Below are positions 50,478 to 57,365 of a stretch of DNA of 57,365 bases, piece after piece. The notes under the pieces were generated by a model. That model worked only from the letters and a program-made list of their open reading frames with translations, did no database searches and was not told the origin of the DNA. Location of the stretch: contig JAPPFK010000086.1 in assembly GCA_028823885.1 (NCBI GenBank), positions 1-57,365 on the forward strand, in the 5' to 3' direction. How positions within the stretch are numbered: position 1 is the first letter of the stretch; each line of letters opens with the position of its first letter. The position numbers and the translations under genes were made by a program. Source of the stretch: Rhodospirillales bacterium (GTDB taxonomy: Bacteria; Pseudomonadota; Alphaproteobacteria; Rhodospirillales; UBA2165).

Positions 50478-51491
50478 ATGAGCAATCCCACGCCCCTTCG
50501 ACGTGATGATGGTCAAGACGGGTCCAATAAATCCGACGAAGACCTGCGGGCGGCGGCGCGTGTTCTATCGCTCGCCAAGGACGGTCTGGAGGCGCTGCTG
50601 AACGGCCTGGATGGAAACTTCACCAGTGCCTTGGATTTGCTTCAACAGACCGATGGCCGGGTCATCGTTACCGGAATGGGAAAAAGCGGAGACGTGGCCA
50701 AGAAGATTGCCGCTACCTTGGCGTCAACCGGCACGCCTGCCTACTTCGTTCATCCGGCGGAGGCCAGTCACGGTGATCTCGGCATGATCGTGAAACAGGA
50801 TACCGTGGTAGCACTATCGAATTCGGGGGAAACACCGGAGCTTTCGGATATTACCAACTACACAAAACGGTTCGGCATTCCCTTGATCGCCGTGACCAGC
50901 CGGGCCGACAGTGCTTTCGCAGTCCACGCGGACGTTGCCCTCGTGCTCCCGGCAGTCGATGAAGCGTGTCCCAATGGCCTGGCACCAACCACCTCGACCA
51001 CCATGATGATCGCCCTGGGAGACGCGCTGGCCATTGCAATGATGGAGCGCAAAGGCATATCGGTGACTGATTACAAGACCTTTCATCCCGGAGGGCACCT
51101 GGCCGAACGGGCGCTCCGGGTTTTGAGCGTCGCCGATCTCATGCACACCGGCGACGAGCTTCCGATAGCATCAATCGAAACGCCAATGCCTGAAGTCTTG
51201 GCCGAAATGACCGATAAGCGGCTGGGCTGTATTGCCGTCACCAGCGGAGAGGATCTGGTTGGCGTTATCACCGATGGTGATGTGCGCCGACACATCTCCG
51301 GCGACATTTTGAAAATGAACGCCAAAGACGTTATGACGGCGGACCCCCGGACTATTTCTCCCGGGGCACTGGCCAGTGAGGCCGTTCAGCTAATGAATGA
51401 TCATGAGATTACGAACCTGCTGGTAGCCGAAGGGCGCGAGCTTTCCGGCGTGATCCACATTCACGACTGCATGCGTGCGGGGGTGGTGTGA
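50478..51491 (+). CDS. kdsD: Arabinose-5-phosphate isomerase KdsD/KpsF
   Basis: Converts ribulose-5-phosphate to arabinose-5-phosphate, the first step to the Kdo sugar of LPS. The 337-residue protein has an N-terminal SIS domain with VIVTGMGKSGDVAKKIAATLASTGTPAYFVHPAEASHGDLG and LSNSGET. Two CBS domains follow (about 215-270 and 280-335). The ATG at 50478 is preferred; in-frame codons up to 50304 do not look like KdsD. lptC starts five bases after the stop. Confidence 0.95.
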   Translation: MSNPTPLRRDDGQDGSNKSDEDLRAAARVLSLAKDGLEALLNGLDGNFTSALDLLQQTDGRVIVTGMGKSGDVAKKIAATLASTGTPAYFVHPAEASHGDLGMIVKQDTVVALSNSGETPELSDITNYTKRFGIPLIAVTSRADSAFAVHADVALVLPAVDEACPNGLAPTTSTTMMIALGDALAIAMMERKGISVTDYKTFHPGGHLAERALRVLSVADLMHTGDELPIASIETPMPEVLAEMTDKRLGCIAVTSGEDLVGVITDGDVRRHISGDILKMNAKDVMTADPRTISPGALASEAVQLMNDHEITNLLVAEGRELSGVIHIHDCMRAGVV

Positions 51492-51495
51492 GACG

Positions 51496-52191
51496 ATGGA
51501 CGGGCAAACCGCAGCCAAGACCACTGTGACCCCGGCGGACCGGTCGGCGGATATTTTTACCGCATCCGCACGCAGCCAAAACCGGCGTAGCACTGTCGGT
51601 TACAGCCGGTTCGTTTCGTTCATGAAATTTCTCCTGCCGACGGCGGCATTGCTCTTGATCGTCCTGGTTGTCGTTTGGCCGCAGCTCGACTTCAAAAATC
51701 AAAGGTTCGGCCTCAGATTTGCGAAGCTGCAAGCGACGGAGGGTAATGTACCCGCGATGGTCAATGCCCGCTTCGTCGGCTCGGACCGAAAAGAGCAGCC
51801 GTATACAATTACCGCCGACCTCGCGAGAAACCTCTTGTTTGAAGGCAAGTCCGTCGAACTTGAAATGCCCAAGGCCGATATCACGGCGCGGGACGGCAGT
51901 GGGATCGTGCTCACCGCCAATTCAGGCGTCTACGATCAGGACAACAAGAAGCTCGGACTCGAAGGCTCGGTGAAGCTATTTCACGATGCAGGGTACGAAT
52001 TCAACACCAAGGCAGCGCAAATCGATTTAGGCCTCGGCAATGCGGAGAGCAATTCTCCCGTGCGCGGTCAGGGGCCGTTCGGCCAACTGGAGGCCCAGGG
52101 CTTTAGGCTGGAAAACAAGGGCCAGATCATCTATTTCACCGGCAAATCCAAACTCGTGATCTTTCCAAAGTTGGCGCAGGAGGCTCGATGA
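51496..52191 (+). CDS. lptC: LPS export ABC transporter periplasmic protein LptC
   Basis: Inner-membrane-anchored LPS shuttle of 231 residues. One transmembrane helix lies at about 47-65 (FLLPTAALLLIVLVVVW), followed by a beta-jellyroll region with LTANSGVYDQDNKKLGLEGSVKLFHDAGYEFNTKAAQIDL, typical of LptC. A 45-residue hydrophilic N terminus precedes the helix. It links LptB2FG to LptA. Its last codons overlap the lptA start by four bases. Confidence 0.92.
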   Translation: MDGQTAAKTTVTPADRSADIFTASARSQNRRSTVGYSRFVSFMKFLLPTAALLLIVLVVVWPQLDFKNQRFGLRFAKLQATEGNVPAMVNARFVGSDRKEQPYTITADLARNLLFEGKSVELEMPKADITARDGSGIVLTANSGVYDQDNKKLGLEGSVKLFHDAGYEFNTKAAQIDLGLGNAESNSPVRGQGPFGQLEAQGFRLENKGQIIYFTGKSKLVIFPKLAQEAR

Positions 52192-52991
52192 TTCGCGCCG
52201 GAATTCCGATCGGACCCGCACTCGCCATATCGCTGGGAATCGTGGTCGCCTGTCCGGTTTTTGGACAATCACTGAACCTCGCCAGCGATACCGATGGCGG
52301 CCCCATAGAAATATTTGCCGACGACGGCATCGAGTGGCAGCGGGGGAATGAAGTATTGATCGCCCGCGGCAATGCCAGAGCCGTGCGCAAGGACATCTCG
52401 GTGACGGCGGATGTCCTCAGGGCCCACTATGCGAGCCGTAGCGACGGCGCCACGGAGTTGTCGCGGCTGGATGCGGCCGGCGGTGTCAAAATCGCCTCGC
52501 CGTCGGAAAAAGTCACCGGCGATTCCGCCGTGTACAATCTTGAAAAGGCCCTCCTCGTGGTTTACGGCGATCGGGTTCGATTAGATGCCGGCAATGATCA
52601 AATTACCGCCAATAAGCAGATGGAGTATTGGGAGCGGCGGCAAATGGCGGTCGCCCGGGGCCGCGCAGTCGGTCTTCACGACGGCAAGCGAATTCGCGCC
52701 GACGTGCTGGTGGCCTTTCTCCGCCCCGACCGGCAGGGCAAATCCCGGGTCTTCCGCGTACAGGCGTTCGACAATGTCGTCATCCAGACCGAAATCGATA
52801 CGGTTCGGGCGAACAAGGGCGTCTACAATGTGGATTCGGGGATCGCCACATTGACCGGAAACGTCCGGATTACACGCGGCGAAAACCAGTTCGCCGGCGA
52901 CCGCGCCGAGGTCGATTTGAACACAGGGATTAGTAAGCTGTTAAGCGCTCCCGGTGAGCCTGTCCGGGGCCTGCTGGTTCCCCGGAAATAG
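52188..52991 (+). CDS. lptA: LPS transport periplasmic protein LptA
   Basis: Periplasmic bridge protein of 267 residues, longer than the 185 of E. coli LptA. A signal peptide ends near PVFGQ (about residue 27). OstA-type repeats follow: IEIFADDGIEWQRGNEVLIARGNARAVR, VTADVLRAHYA, and a second set ending NVRITRGENQFAGDRAEVDLNTGISKLL. The inner part is an additional beta-jellyroll repeat, which may lengthen the bridge. The start overlaps lptC. Confidence 0.92.
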   Translation: MIRAGIPIGPALAISLGIVVACPVFGQSLNLASDTDGGPIEIFADDGIEWQRGNEVLIARGNARAVRKDISVTADVLRAHYASRSDGATELSRLDAAGGVKIASPSEKVTGDSAVYNLEKALLVVYGDRVRLDAGNDQITANKQMEYWERRQMAVARGRAVGLHDGKRIRADVLVAFLRPDRQGKSRVFRVQAFDNVVIQTEIDTVRANKGVYNVDSGIATLTGNVRITRGENQFAGDRAEVDLNTGISKLLSAPGEPVRGLLVPRK

Positions 52992-53107
52992 GCATTGAAA
53001 GCCGACGCACAATAGGTGGACGAGAGTATGATACAGAACATCGACATATTAGAGCCTCGCCAGTGAGCAGGCAGAACCGCAAACCAAGCCATAGGCGGTC
53101 CGGCCCG

Positions 53108-53875
53108 ATGGCCGATCAAGAGGCAAATGCGCCCCGGATCGTTGCCGAAAATATTCGCGGTCTGTCGGCCCACAATCTCGGTAAGCGTTTCGATAAACGG
53201 CCGGTGGTCCGAGGCGTGTCGATAGCGATCGACCGGGGTGAGGTCGTCGGGCTGCTCGGTCCAAATGGAGCGGGCAAGACGACTTGCTTCTATTTGATTA
53301 CGGGTCTCGTTGCGCCGGATTCGGGTTTGATCATCCTCGACGGCGAAGACATCACCGAATTGCCCATGTACCGGCGGGCCCGACGGGGGATTGGATACCT
53401 GCCCCAGGAAGCCTCCATCTTCAGAGGATTGACGGTCGAAAACAATATCCGCGCAGTTCTTGAAGTCATCGAGAAATCTCGTGAGCGGCGCGAGGCGATG
53501 CTGGATGCGCTACTCGCTGAATTCTCAATTACCCATCTCAGGAGAACACCGGCGCTGGCGTTGTCCGGGGGTGAACGCCGCCGGGTAGAGATCGCGCGCG
53601 CCCTGGCCTCGCGACCAAGCTTCGTACTCCTGGACGAACCGCTGGCCGGGATCGATCCGATCGCCGTCAATGACATTCGCGACCTCGTGGCCCACCTCAA
53701 GGACCGGGGCATAGGCGTGCTGATAACGGATCACAATGTCCGCGAAACCCTCGACGTGATCGACCGGGCCTACGTCATCCATGACGGCATGGTTCTGATG
53801 GAAGGCACTGCATCCGATATCGTCGGCAATGAAGACGTGCGCCGGGTCTATCTCGGCGACCAATTCAACCTTTAG
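53108..53875 (+). CDS. lptB: LPS export ABC transporter ATPase LptB
   Basis: ATPase that powers LPS extraction from the inner membrane. The 255-residue protein has Walker A GPNGAGKTT, the Q-loop region GIGYLPQEASIFRGLTVENN typical of LptB, signature LSGGERRRVEIARAL, Walker B FVLLDEPLAGIDP, and the switch ITDHNVRETLDVIDRAYVI. The ATG at 53108 is preferred; a GTG at 53063 in the same frame would add 15 basic residues but has no good ribosome binding site. rpoN follows after seven bases. Confidence 0.96.
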   Translation: MADQEANAPRIVAENIRGLSAHNLGKRFDKRPVVRGVSIAIDRGEVVGLLGPNGAGKTTCFYLITGLVAPDSGLIILDGEDITELPMYRRARRGIGYLPQEASIFRGLTVENNIRAVLEVIEKSRERREAMLDALLAEFSITHLRRTPALALSGGERRRVEIARALASRPSFVLLDEPLAGIDPIAVNDIRDLVAHLKDRGIGVLITDHNVRETLDVIDRAYVIHDGMVLMEGTASDIVGNEDVRRVYLGDQFNL

Positions 53876-53882
53876 ATTACCG

Positions 53883-55403
53883 ATGGCGATAGTCCCCCGC
53901 CTCGAACTCCGCCAGGGACAGTCGCTGGTCATGACGCCCCAGCTCCAGCAGGCGATCAAACTGCTTCAGCTGTCCAACGTTGAGCTTGTCGAGTATGTGG
54001 AGGGCGAACTCGCCGAAAACCCCATGCTCGAACGGGACGAAAACAGCCAGGATCAGTTTGACGAGCCTGATCGTTCCGGGGAACAACCGGCGGAAAGCGA
54101 GAGCAACCCGGAGGAGGCCGACAATTCAGCCAACCTTGAGTTCGCTGACGCGGATTCGCCGGAGACACCCCAAGTCGAGGCACTCGATGCCGACTACCAG
54201 AACGATTGGACGGATGACGGCGCCGCGCCGCGGCCGGCTGATTATTCGCCGATCGGGGGAGGCGGCAGTTCCGGCGAGAGCACCGCTACAATTCTTGAGC
54301 AAACCCTCTCTCAAGAAGTTTCTCTCCGCGATCACCTTATGGCGCAGATCACCGTCGACATCAAAGACCCGGCCGATCGCCTGATAGCAATTCAACTTGT
54401 CGAGTCGCTGGACGAGGCAGGTCGAATCGCCGACGAAGTGGATACTATCGCCGAACGTCTGGCCTGCCCCGCGGGAAAGGTAGAAACGGTGCTCTCCCAG
54501 CTTCAACTGATGGATCCACCTGGCATTTTCGCCCGGTCATTGGTCGAATGCTGGACCATTCAGCTCCGCGAACGGGATCGACTGGACCCGGCAATGGAGT
54601 GTCTGCTGGAAAATGTCGAATTGCTGAAACAACATGACTACCCTGCCCTTTCCAAACTGTGTCACGTAGATATCGATGATATCCGTGACATGATCGACGA
54701 AATTTGGGCCCTTAACCATCGACCGGCCGAGGCATTCGAACATGTGATGGCACAGCCCATTACGCCCGACGTAATCGTGCGCTCCGGACCGGGCGGCAAA
54801 TGGGTCGTTGAACTAAACAGCGAAACGCTACCCAGAGTGCTGGTGAACAACAGGTACCACGCCGAGGTTTCCGCCGCAGTAAGAACCAAGGATGAGAAGG
54901 CCTACGTCGCGGAGAAATATCAATCGGCGAACTGGCTTGTTAAGGCCCTGCACCAACGGGCGACGACCATCCTCAAGGTGTCCCGGGAAATCGTCCTCCA
55001 GCAGGAAGCATTTTTTGCCAAGGGCGTCGAACATCTCAAGCCTCTGGTGCTGCGGGATATCGCTGAAGAAATAGAGATGCACGAAAGCACCGTGAGCCGG
55101 GTGACTTCGAACAAGTACATCAACACGCCACGGGGCATTTATGAGTTGAAGTACTTCTTCACCCAGGCCATCGCCTCGACGGTTGGCGGAGAAGCTCACT
55201 CGGCGGAGTCGGTGAGACACAAAATCAAGTCGTTGGTCGACGGAGAGACCAAGGATGCCGTTTTGTCCGATGACAAGATGGTCGAATTGTTGAATGCGGA
55301 GGGCATTGATATTGCCCGGCGAACCGTCGCCAAGTATCGAGAATCAATGAAAATTCCGTCTTCGGTACAGCGTCGCCGCGAGAAGGCGCTGCTGGCCGGT
55401 TGA
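53883..55403 (+). CDS. rpoN: RNA polymerase sigma-54 factor RpoN
   Basis: Alternative sigma factor of 506 residues for enhancer-dependent promoters (nitrogen and other functions). The N-terminal activator-interacting region has RLELRQGQSLVMTPQLQQAIKLLQLSN. An acidic region II lies at about 55-130. The core-binding and HTH parts follow, with MHESTVSRVTSNKYINTPRGIYELKYFF. The RpoN box is ARRTVAKYRE near the C terminus. The ATG at 53883 gives the canonical start; the frame upstream overlaps lptB. ptsN follows at some distance. Confidence 0.98.
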   Translation: MAIVPRLELRQGQSLVMTPQLQQAIKLLQLSNVELVEYVEGELAENPMLERDENSQDQFDEPDRSGEQPAESESNPEEADNSANLEFADADSPETPQVEALDADYQNDWTDDGAAPRPADYSPIGGGGSSGESTATILEQTLSQEVSLRDHLMAQITVDIKDPADRLIAIQLVESLDEAGRIADEVDTIAERLACPAGKVETVLSQLQLMDPPGIFARSLVECWTIQLRERDRLDPAMECLLENVELLKQHDYPALSKLCHVDIDDIRDMIDEIWALNHRPAEAFEHVMAQPITPDVIVRSGPGGKWVVELNSETLPRVLVNNRYHAEVSAAVRTKDEKAYVAEKYQSANWLVKALHQRATTILKVSREIVLQQEAFFAKGVEHLKPLVLRDIAEEIEMHESTVSRVTSNKYINTPRGIYELKYFFTQAIASTVGGEAHSAESVRHKIKSLVDGETKDAVLSDDKMVELLNAEGIDIARRTVAKYRESMKIPSSVQRRREKALLAG

Positions 55404-55442
55404 CCCGAGATATCGCATTTCGGACTTGGAGACGACCGCCCC

Positions 55443-55471
55443 TTGACAGCCGTGACACCGGGTTCTAGGGT
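55443..55471 (+). promoter_or_regulatory. Candidate ptsN promoter
   Basis: A perfect TTGACA at 55443-55448, 17-base spacer, and TAGGGT at 55466-55471 lie about 235 bases before the ptsN ATG. The -10 is imperfect. Together with the hairpin just after it, this would give ptsN a long leader. Confidence 0.5.
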
Positions 55472-55474
55472 CCG

Positions 55475-55497
55475 GCCCTCCCGCGCTCAGCGAGGGC
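55475..55497 (+). terminator. Hairpin after rpoN, possible terminator or attenuator
   Basis: GCCCTC at 55475-55480 and GAGGGC at 55492-55497 pair around an 11-base loop, followed by TAATT. It could end rpoN transcripts or lie at the start of the ptsN leader. The 300 bases between rpoN and ptsN (55404-55704) hold no gene; the hpf gene often found here is absent. Confidence 0.45.
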
Positions 55498-55704
55498 TAA
55501 TTCGTCGTAATCGTTCATAAAAAATATTGCGCTTTAACGTGATCCCCAACGACATCTCAATTGGAAATCCGTCCGTAGCCACATTGGTGGAGACGCACCC
55601 CGGCTCTGGGACCGGTCGGAAATCCGGCTTGGTTGTCCATCTCGGGTGATAAGCGCTGGATGGCTCTCTCGAATGAGCCGGTAAACCTGGTCGAAGGAAC
55701 GGCA

Positions 55705-56169
55705 ATGGAAATCGCCGAACTCATAACACCTGAAAGTGTAATTCCCAACCTTAAGGTCACCAGCAAGAAACAGGCGCTTCAAGAGCTTGCGAAGCGGGCG
55801 GCGACGTTGTTCGACATCGATGAGCGTCAGGTTTTCGAGGTTCTGCTGGAACGGGAGAAACTGGGCACGACCGGCGTTGGGAACGGCATTGCCATCCCAC
55901 ATGGAAAACTCGCTGATCTCAGCACACTTTACGGACTGTTCGCGCGGCTCGAAAGACCGGTCGATTTTGATTCCATTGATGAGCGGCCAGTCGACCTCAT
56001 CTTTCTCCTGCTCGCGCCGGAAAACGCCGGCGCAGAGCACCTGAAGGCACTTTCGCGGGTATCACGCGTTCTGCGGGATAAGGGCGTCTGCGATAAGCTT
56101 CGCGCTACCGACACCCCGGAAGCGTTGTTTTCGCTGCTGACGGACCAGACAGCCAATCGCGCGGCTTAG
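55705..56169 (+). CDS. ptsN: Nitrogen PTS enzyme IIA (PtsN)
   Basis: Regulatory phosphocarrier of 154 residues from the nitrogen-related PTS, affecting K+ transport and stress responses. The fold starts LITPESVIPNLKVTSKKQALQELAKRA. The phosphorylated histidine is H66 in TGVGNGIAIPHGK. The C-terminal part RPVDLIFLLLAPENAGAEHLKALSRVSRVLRD is standard. The ATG at 55705 gives the normal N terminus; upstream in-frame ATGs at 55633 and 55660 would add unrelated residues. The gene appears complete. Confidence 0.95.
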   Translation: MEIAELITPESVIPNLKVTSKKQALQELAKRAATLFDIDERQVFEVLLEREKLGTTGVGNGIAIPHGKLADLSTLYGLFARLERPVDFDSIDERPVDLIFLLLAPENAGAEHLKALSRVSRVLRDKGVCDKLRATDTPEALFSLLTDQTANRAA

Positions 56170-56286
56170 GGCGCCGAGCCTGACGAGAGCGACGAACAGG
56201 CGAGGTCCGTCGCGGCGTAGCAGGCGCTCCGCAAACAGGAACGCCAGGACGAGGGCGGATACAAGCTGCAGGGGCAAGCTCGGCAT
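56170..56286 (-). pseudogene. N-terminal fragment of a membrane AraC-type regulator (probable)
   Basis: From the ATG at 56286 the minus frame reads MPSLPLQLVSALVLAFLFAE, then RLLRRDGPRLFVALV, which resembles the first helix of AraC-family regulators with a membrane-embedded N-terminal half. After about 36 residues the resemblance ends, at roughly 56178, and the frame runs into the antisense of ptsN. Such regulators are often divergent from a hydrolase gene like the one at 56406. I infer an amputated gene at a rearrangement or assembly junction. The recognition is from memory of the family and needs a search. Confidence 0.4.
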
Positions 56287-56405
56287 CACGGTGCCCTTAT
56301 GACCCAAATCCGGATATCGGACGACCTAGAAACCGGTTCGAGGGCGCGCCCTCCCGATCCGGCTCCCGTAGTCCGGCTCGTTCCGAGCAGCACGGGAGAC
56401 AAGCG

Positions 56406-57365
56406 ATGAAACATCTGTTGGCAGCCGGATTCCTGCTTCTGGCCGTTCAGGCCGCCGCGGCGGAACCCGCGGGTTTTCGCAGCGTGGCCATCTCCGCAGG
56501 GCATCACGGGCGCGACATGTCCGGCGCGCTTTGGTATCCCTCCTCAGGCGGCGGAGAGGCAAATTCGTACGGCGAGAACGGCGTCTTTTTCGGCACTCGG
56601 GTCCTCGACGGGGCGCAGATGGCGGAAGGGCCGTTCCCCGTTATCCTGGCAAGCCACGGCCTCGGCGGCAATATTGGCGCGCTCGGCTGGCTGACCGCGG
56701 GCCTTGCCGAGGCGGGTGCACTTGTCATTTCGGTCAACCACCCGAACAGCACGACACGGGACTTTAATCTCCAGGAAGGCCTGAAGCACTGGACGCGGAC
56801 GCAGGACCTCCGGGCCGCGCTCGATTGGCTCGCCGCCCAGCCGGATCTTGCGGCACGAGCGGACTTCTCCCGGGTTTACGCGGTGGGCTACTCCGCCGGC
56901 GGTTGGACGGCGCTTGCCCTCGGGGGCTTGCGCGCCAACCTCTGGGGCTATGCCGCGCGTTGCGAGACCGCGCCGCCCTCGCCCTGGCAATGCGCCGACC
57001 TCACCCGGCGCGGGGCCGACCTTACGGCCTATTCGCCCGAGGATTGGGATGCCGGCCGCAAGGACGACCGCATCCGTGCCGTTGCCGCCATAGACCCCGC
57101 GCTGACCTATGGTGTCGGAAGGGTCCACGCGCGCGACTTGGTGGAGCGGGTGCTGCTGATCGGACTCGGCAATAGGGAAACCCGACTGCCGGCAACTGAT
57201 TTCAGCGCGACGGGGAGCGGGTTCGTCTCCCATCTGCCGGCCGCCGAGATCGAGACGATGGCCCCGGCCGCGCATTTCTCGGCCCTGCCGGCCTGCAAGC
57301 CGAGGGGCCCGGCAATCCTGGCCGCCGAAGGAGACGATCCGGTCTGCGACGACCCTCCGGGAACG
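56406..57365 (+). CDS. Secreted alpha/beta hydrolase, dienelactone/PAF-acetylhydrolase-like (3' truncated)
   Basis: Open from the ATG at 56406 to the window end, giving 320 residues with no stop. The signal peptide ends near QAAAAE (about residue 19). The core has an oxyanion-side segment SHGLGGNIGALGW (84-96), VISVNHPNSTTRDF and nucleophile S163 in GYSAGGWTAL. The cysteine-containing insert (ARCETAPPSPWQCADL) may form a disulfide in the periplasm. This suits the predicted-dienelactone-hydrolase/PAF-acetylhydrolase group. GC content is visibly higher than in rpoN/ptsN (45 of 60 bases at 56941-57000 against 32 of 60 at 55021-55080). Confidence 0.85.
   Translation, partial: MKHLLAAGFLLLAVQAAAAEPAGFRSVAISAGHHGRDMSGALWYPSSGGGEANSYGENGVFFGTRVLDGAQMAEGPFPVILASHGLGGNIGALGWLTAGLAEAGALVISVNHPNSTTRDFNLQEGLKHWTRTQDLRAALDWLAAQPDLAARADFSRVYAVGYSAGGWTALALGGLRANLWGYAARCETAPPSPWQCADLTRRGADLTAYSPEDWDAGRKDDRIRAVAAIDPALTYGVGRVHARDLVERVLLIGLGNRETRLPATDFSATGSGFVSHLPAAEIETMAPAAHFSALPACKPRGPAILAAEGDDPVCDDPPGT

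Overview
The window is a GC-rich, densely coded bacterial chromosome segment with no insertion sequence, CRISPR array, prophage or rRNA. Gene content and order point to an alphaproteobacterium, probably of the Rhodospirillales type: a complete system I cytochrome c maturation run (ccmABCDEFGHI), the block RNase D-like gene / kdsD / lptC / lptA / lptB / rpoN / ptsN, an Anbu proteasome-like cluster, and many solute-binding-protein transporters (one TRAP system, one tripartite tricarboxylate system, one orphan ABC-type binding protein). The taxonomic call is an inference from synteny, not a phylogeny.

Layout. 1-1352: the end of a 4Fe-4S protein of the QueG/reductive-dehalogenase type and an unknown membrane-anchored protein. 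1735-8622: the ccm run, in which ccmC carries an in-frame TGA. 8773-16124: a small-molecule metabolism block, with an HpaB-type flavin monooxygenase and a HisC-like aminotransferase divergent from a MarR regulator, then an isocitrate-lyase/PEP-mutase family enzyme and a DctPQM TRAP transporter. 16174-19918: a DUF6279 lipoprotein, an AbrB-family membrane protein and an acyl-CoA ligase. 27756 down to 19938 (minus strand): tctCBA, a beta-carbonic anhydrase, then circularly permuted ATP-grasp, alpha-E, transglutaminase-like and Anbu genes. 27880-33826: an orphan binding protein, a TctDE-type two-component system, a citryl-CoA-lyase-like protein, a class III CoA-transferase and an IclR regulator.

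33960-42321 holds tRNA-Ala(CGC), yggT, folD, a class II aldolase, a sulfotransferase, lepA, a VOC protein, an alpha/beta hydrolase and an ArsR/ArsP-type pair. 42453-49293 holds a ParA-like ATPase, a TonB-like protein, a CNT nucleoside transporter, a quinone-oxidoreductase-like protein, an M17 aminopeptidase and a complex I NDUFA9-like protein. 49494-56169 holds tRNA-Leu(CAG) and the RNase D-kdsD-lptCAB-rpoN-ptsN block for LPS precursor synthesis, LPS export and nitrogen-related regulation. The last 1.2 kb is more GC-rich. It begins with what looks like the amputated start of a membrane AraC-type regulator directly against the ptsN stop, followed by a secreted alpha/beta hydrolase cut by the window end.

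The points most worth a second look are: the apparent nonsense codon in ccmC; a possible citrate/tricarboxylate uptake, sensing and CoA-transfer cleavage module across 24.6-33.8 kb; the suspicious junction at about 56170 together with the missing hpf; a ParA-like protein lacking its signature lysine; and a perfect 16-bp palindrome over the -10 element of the arsR promoter.
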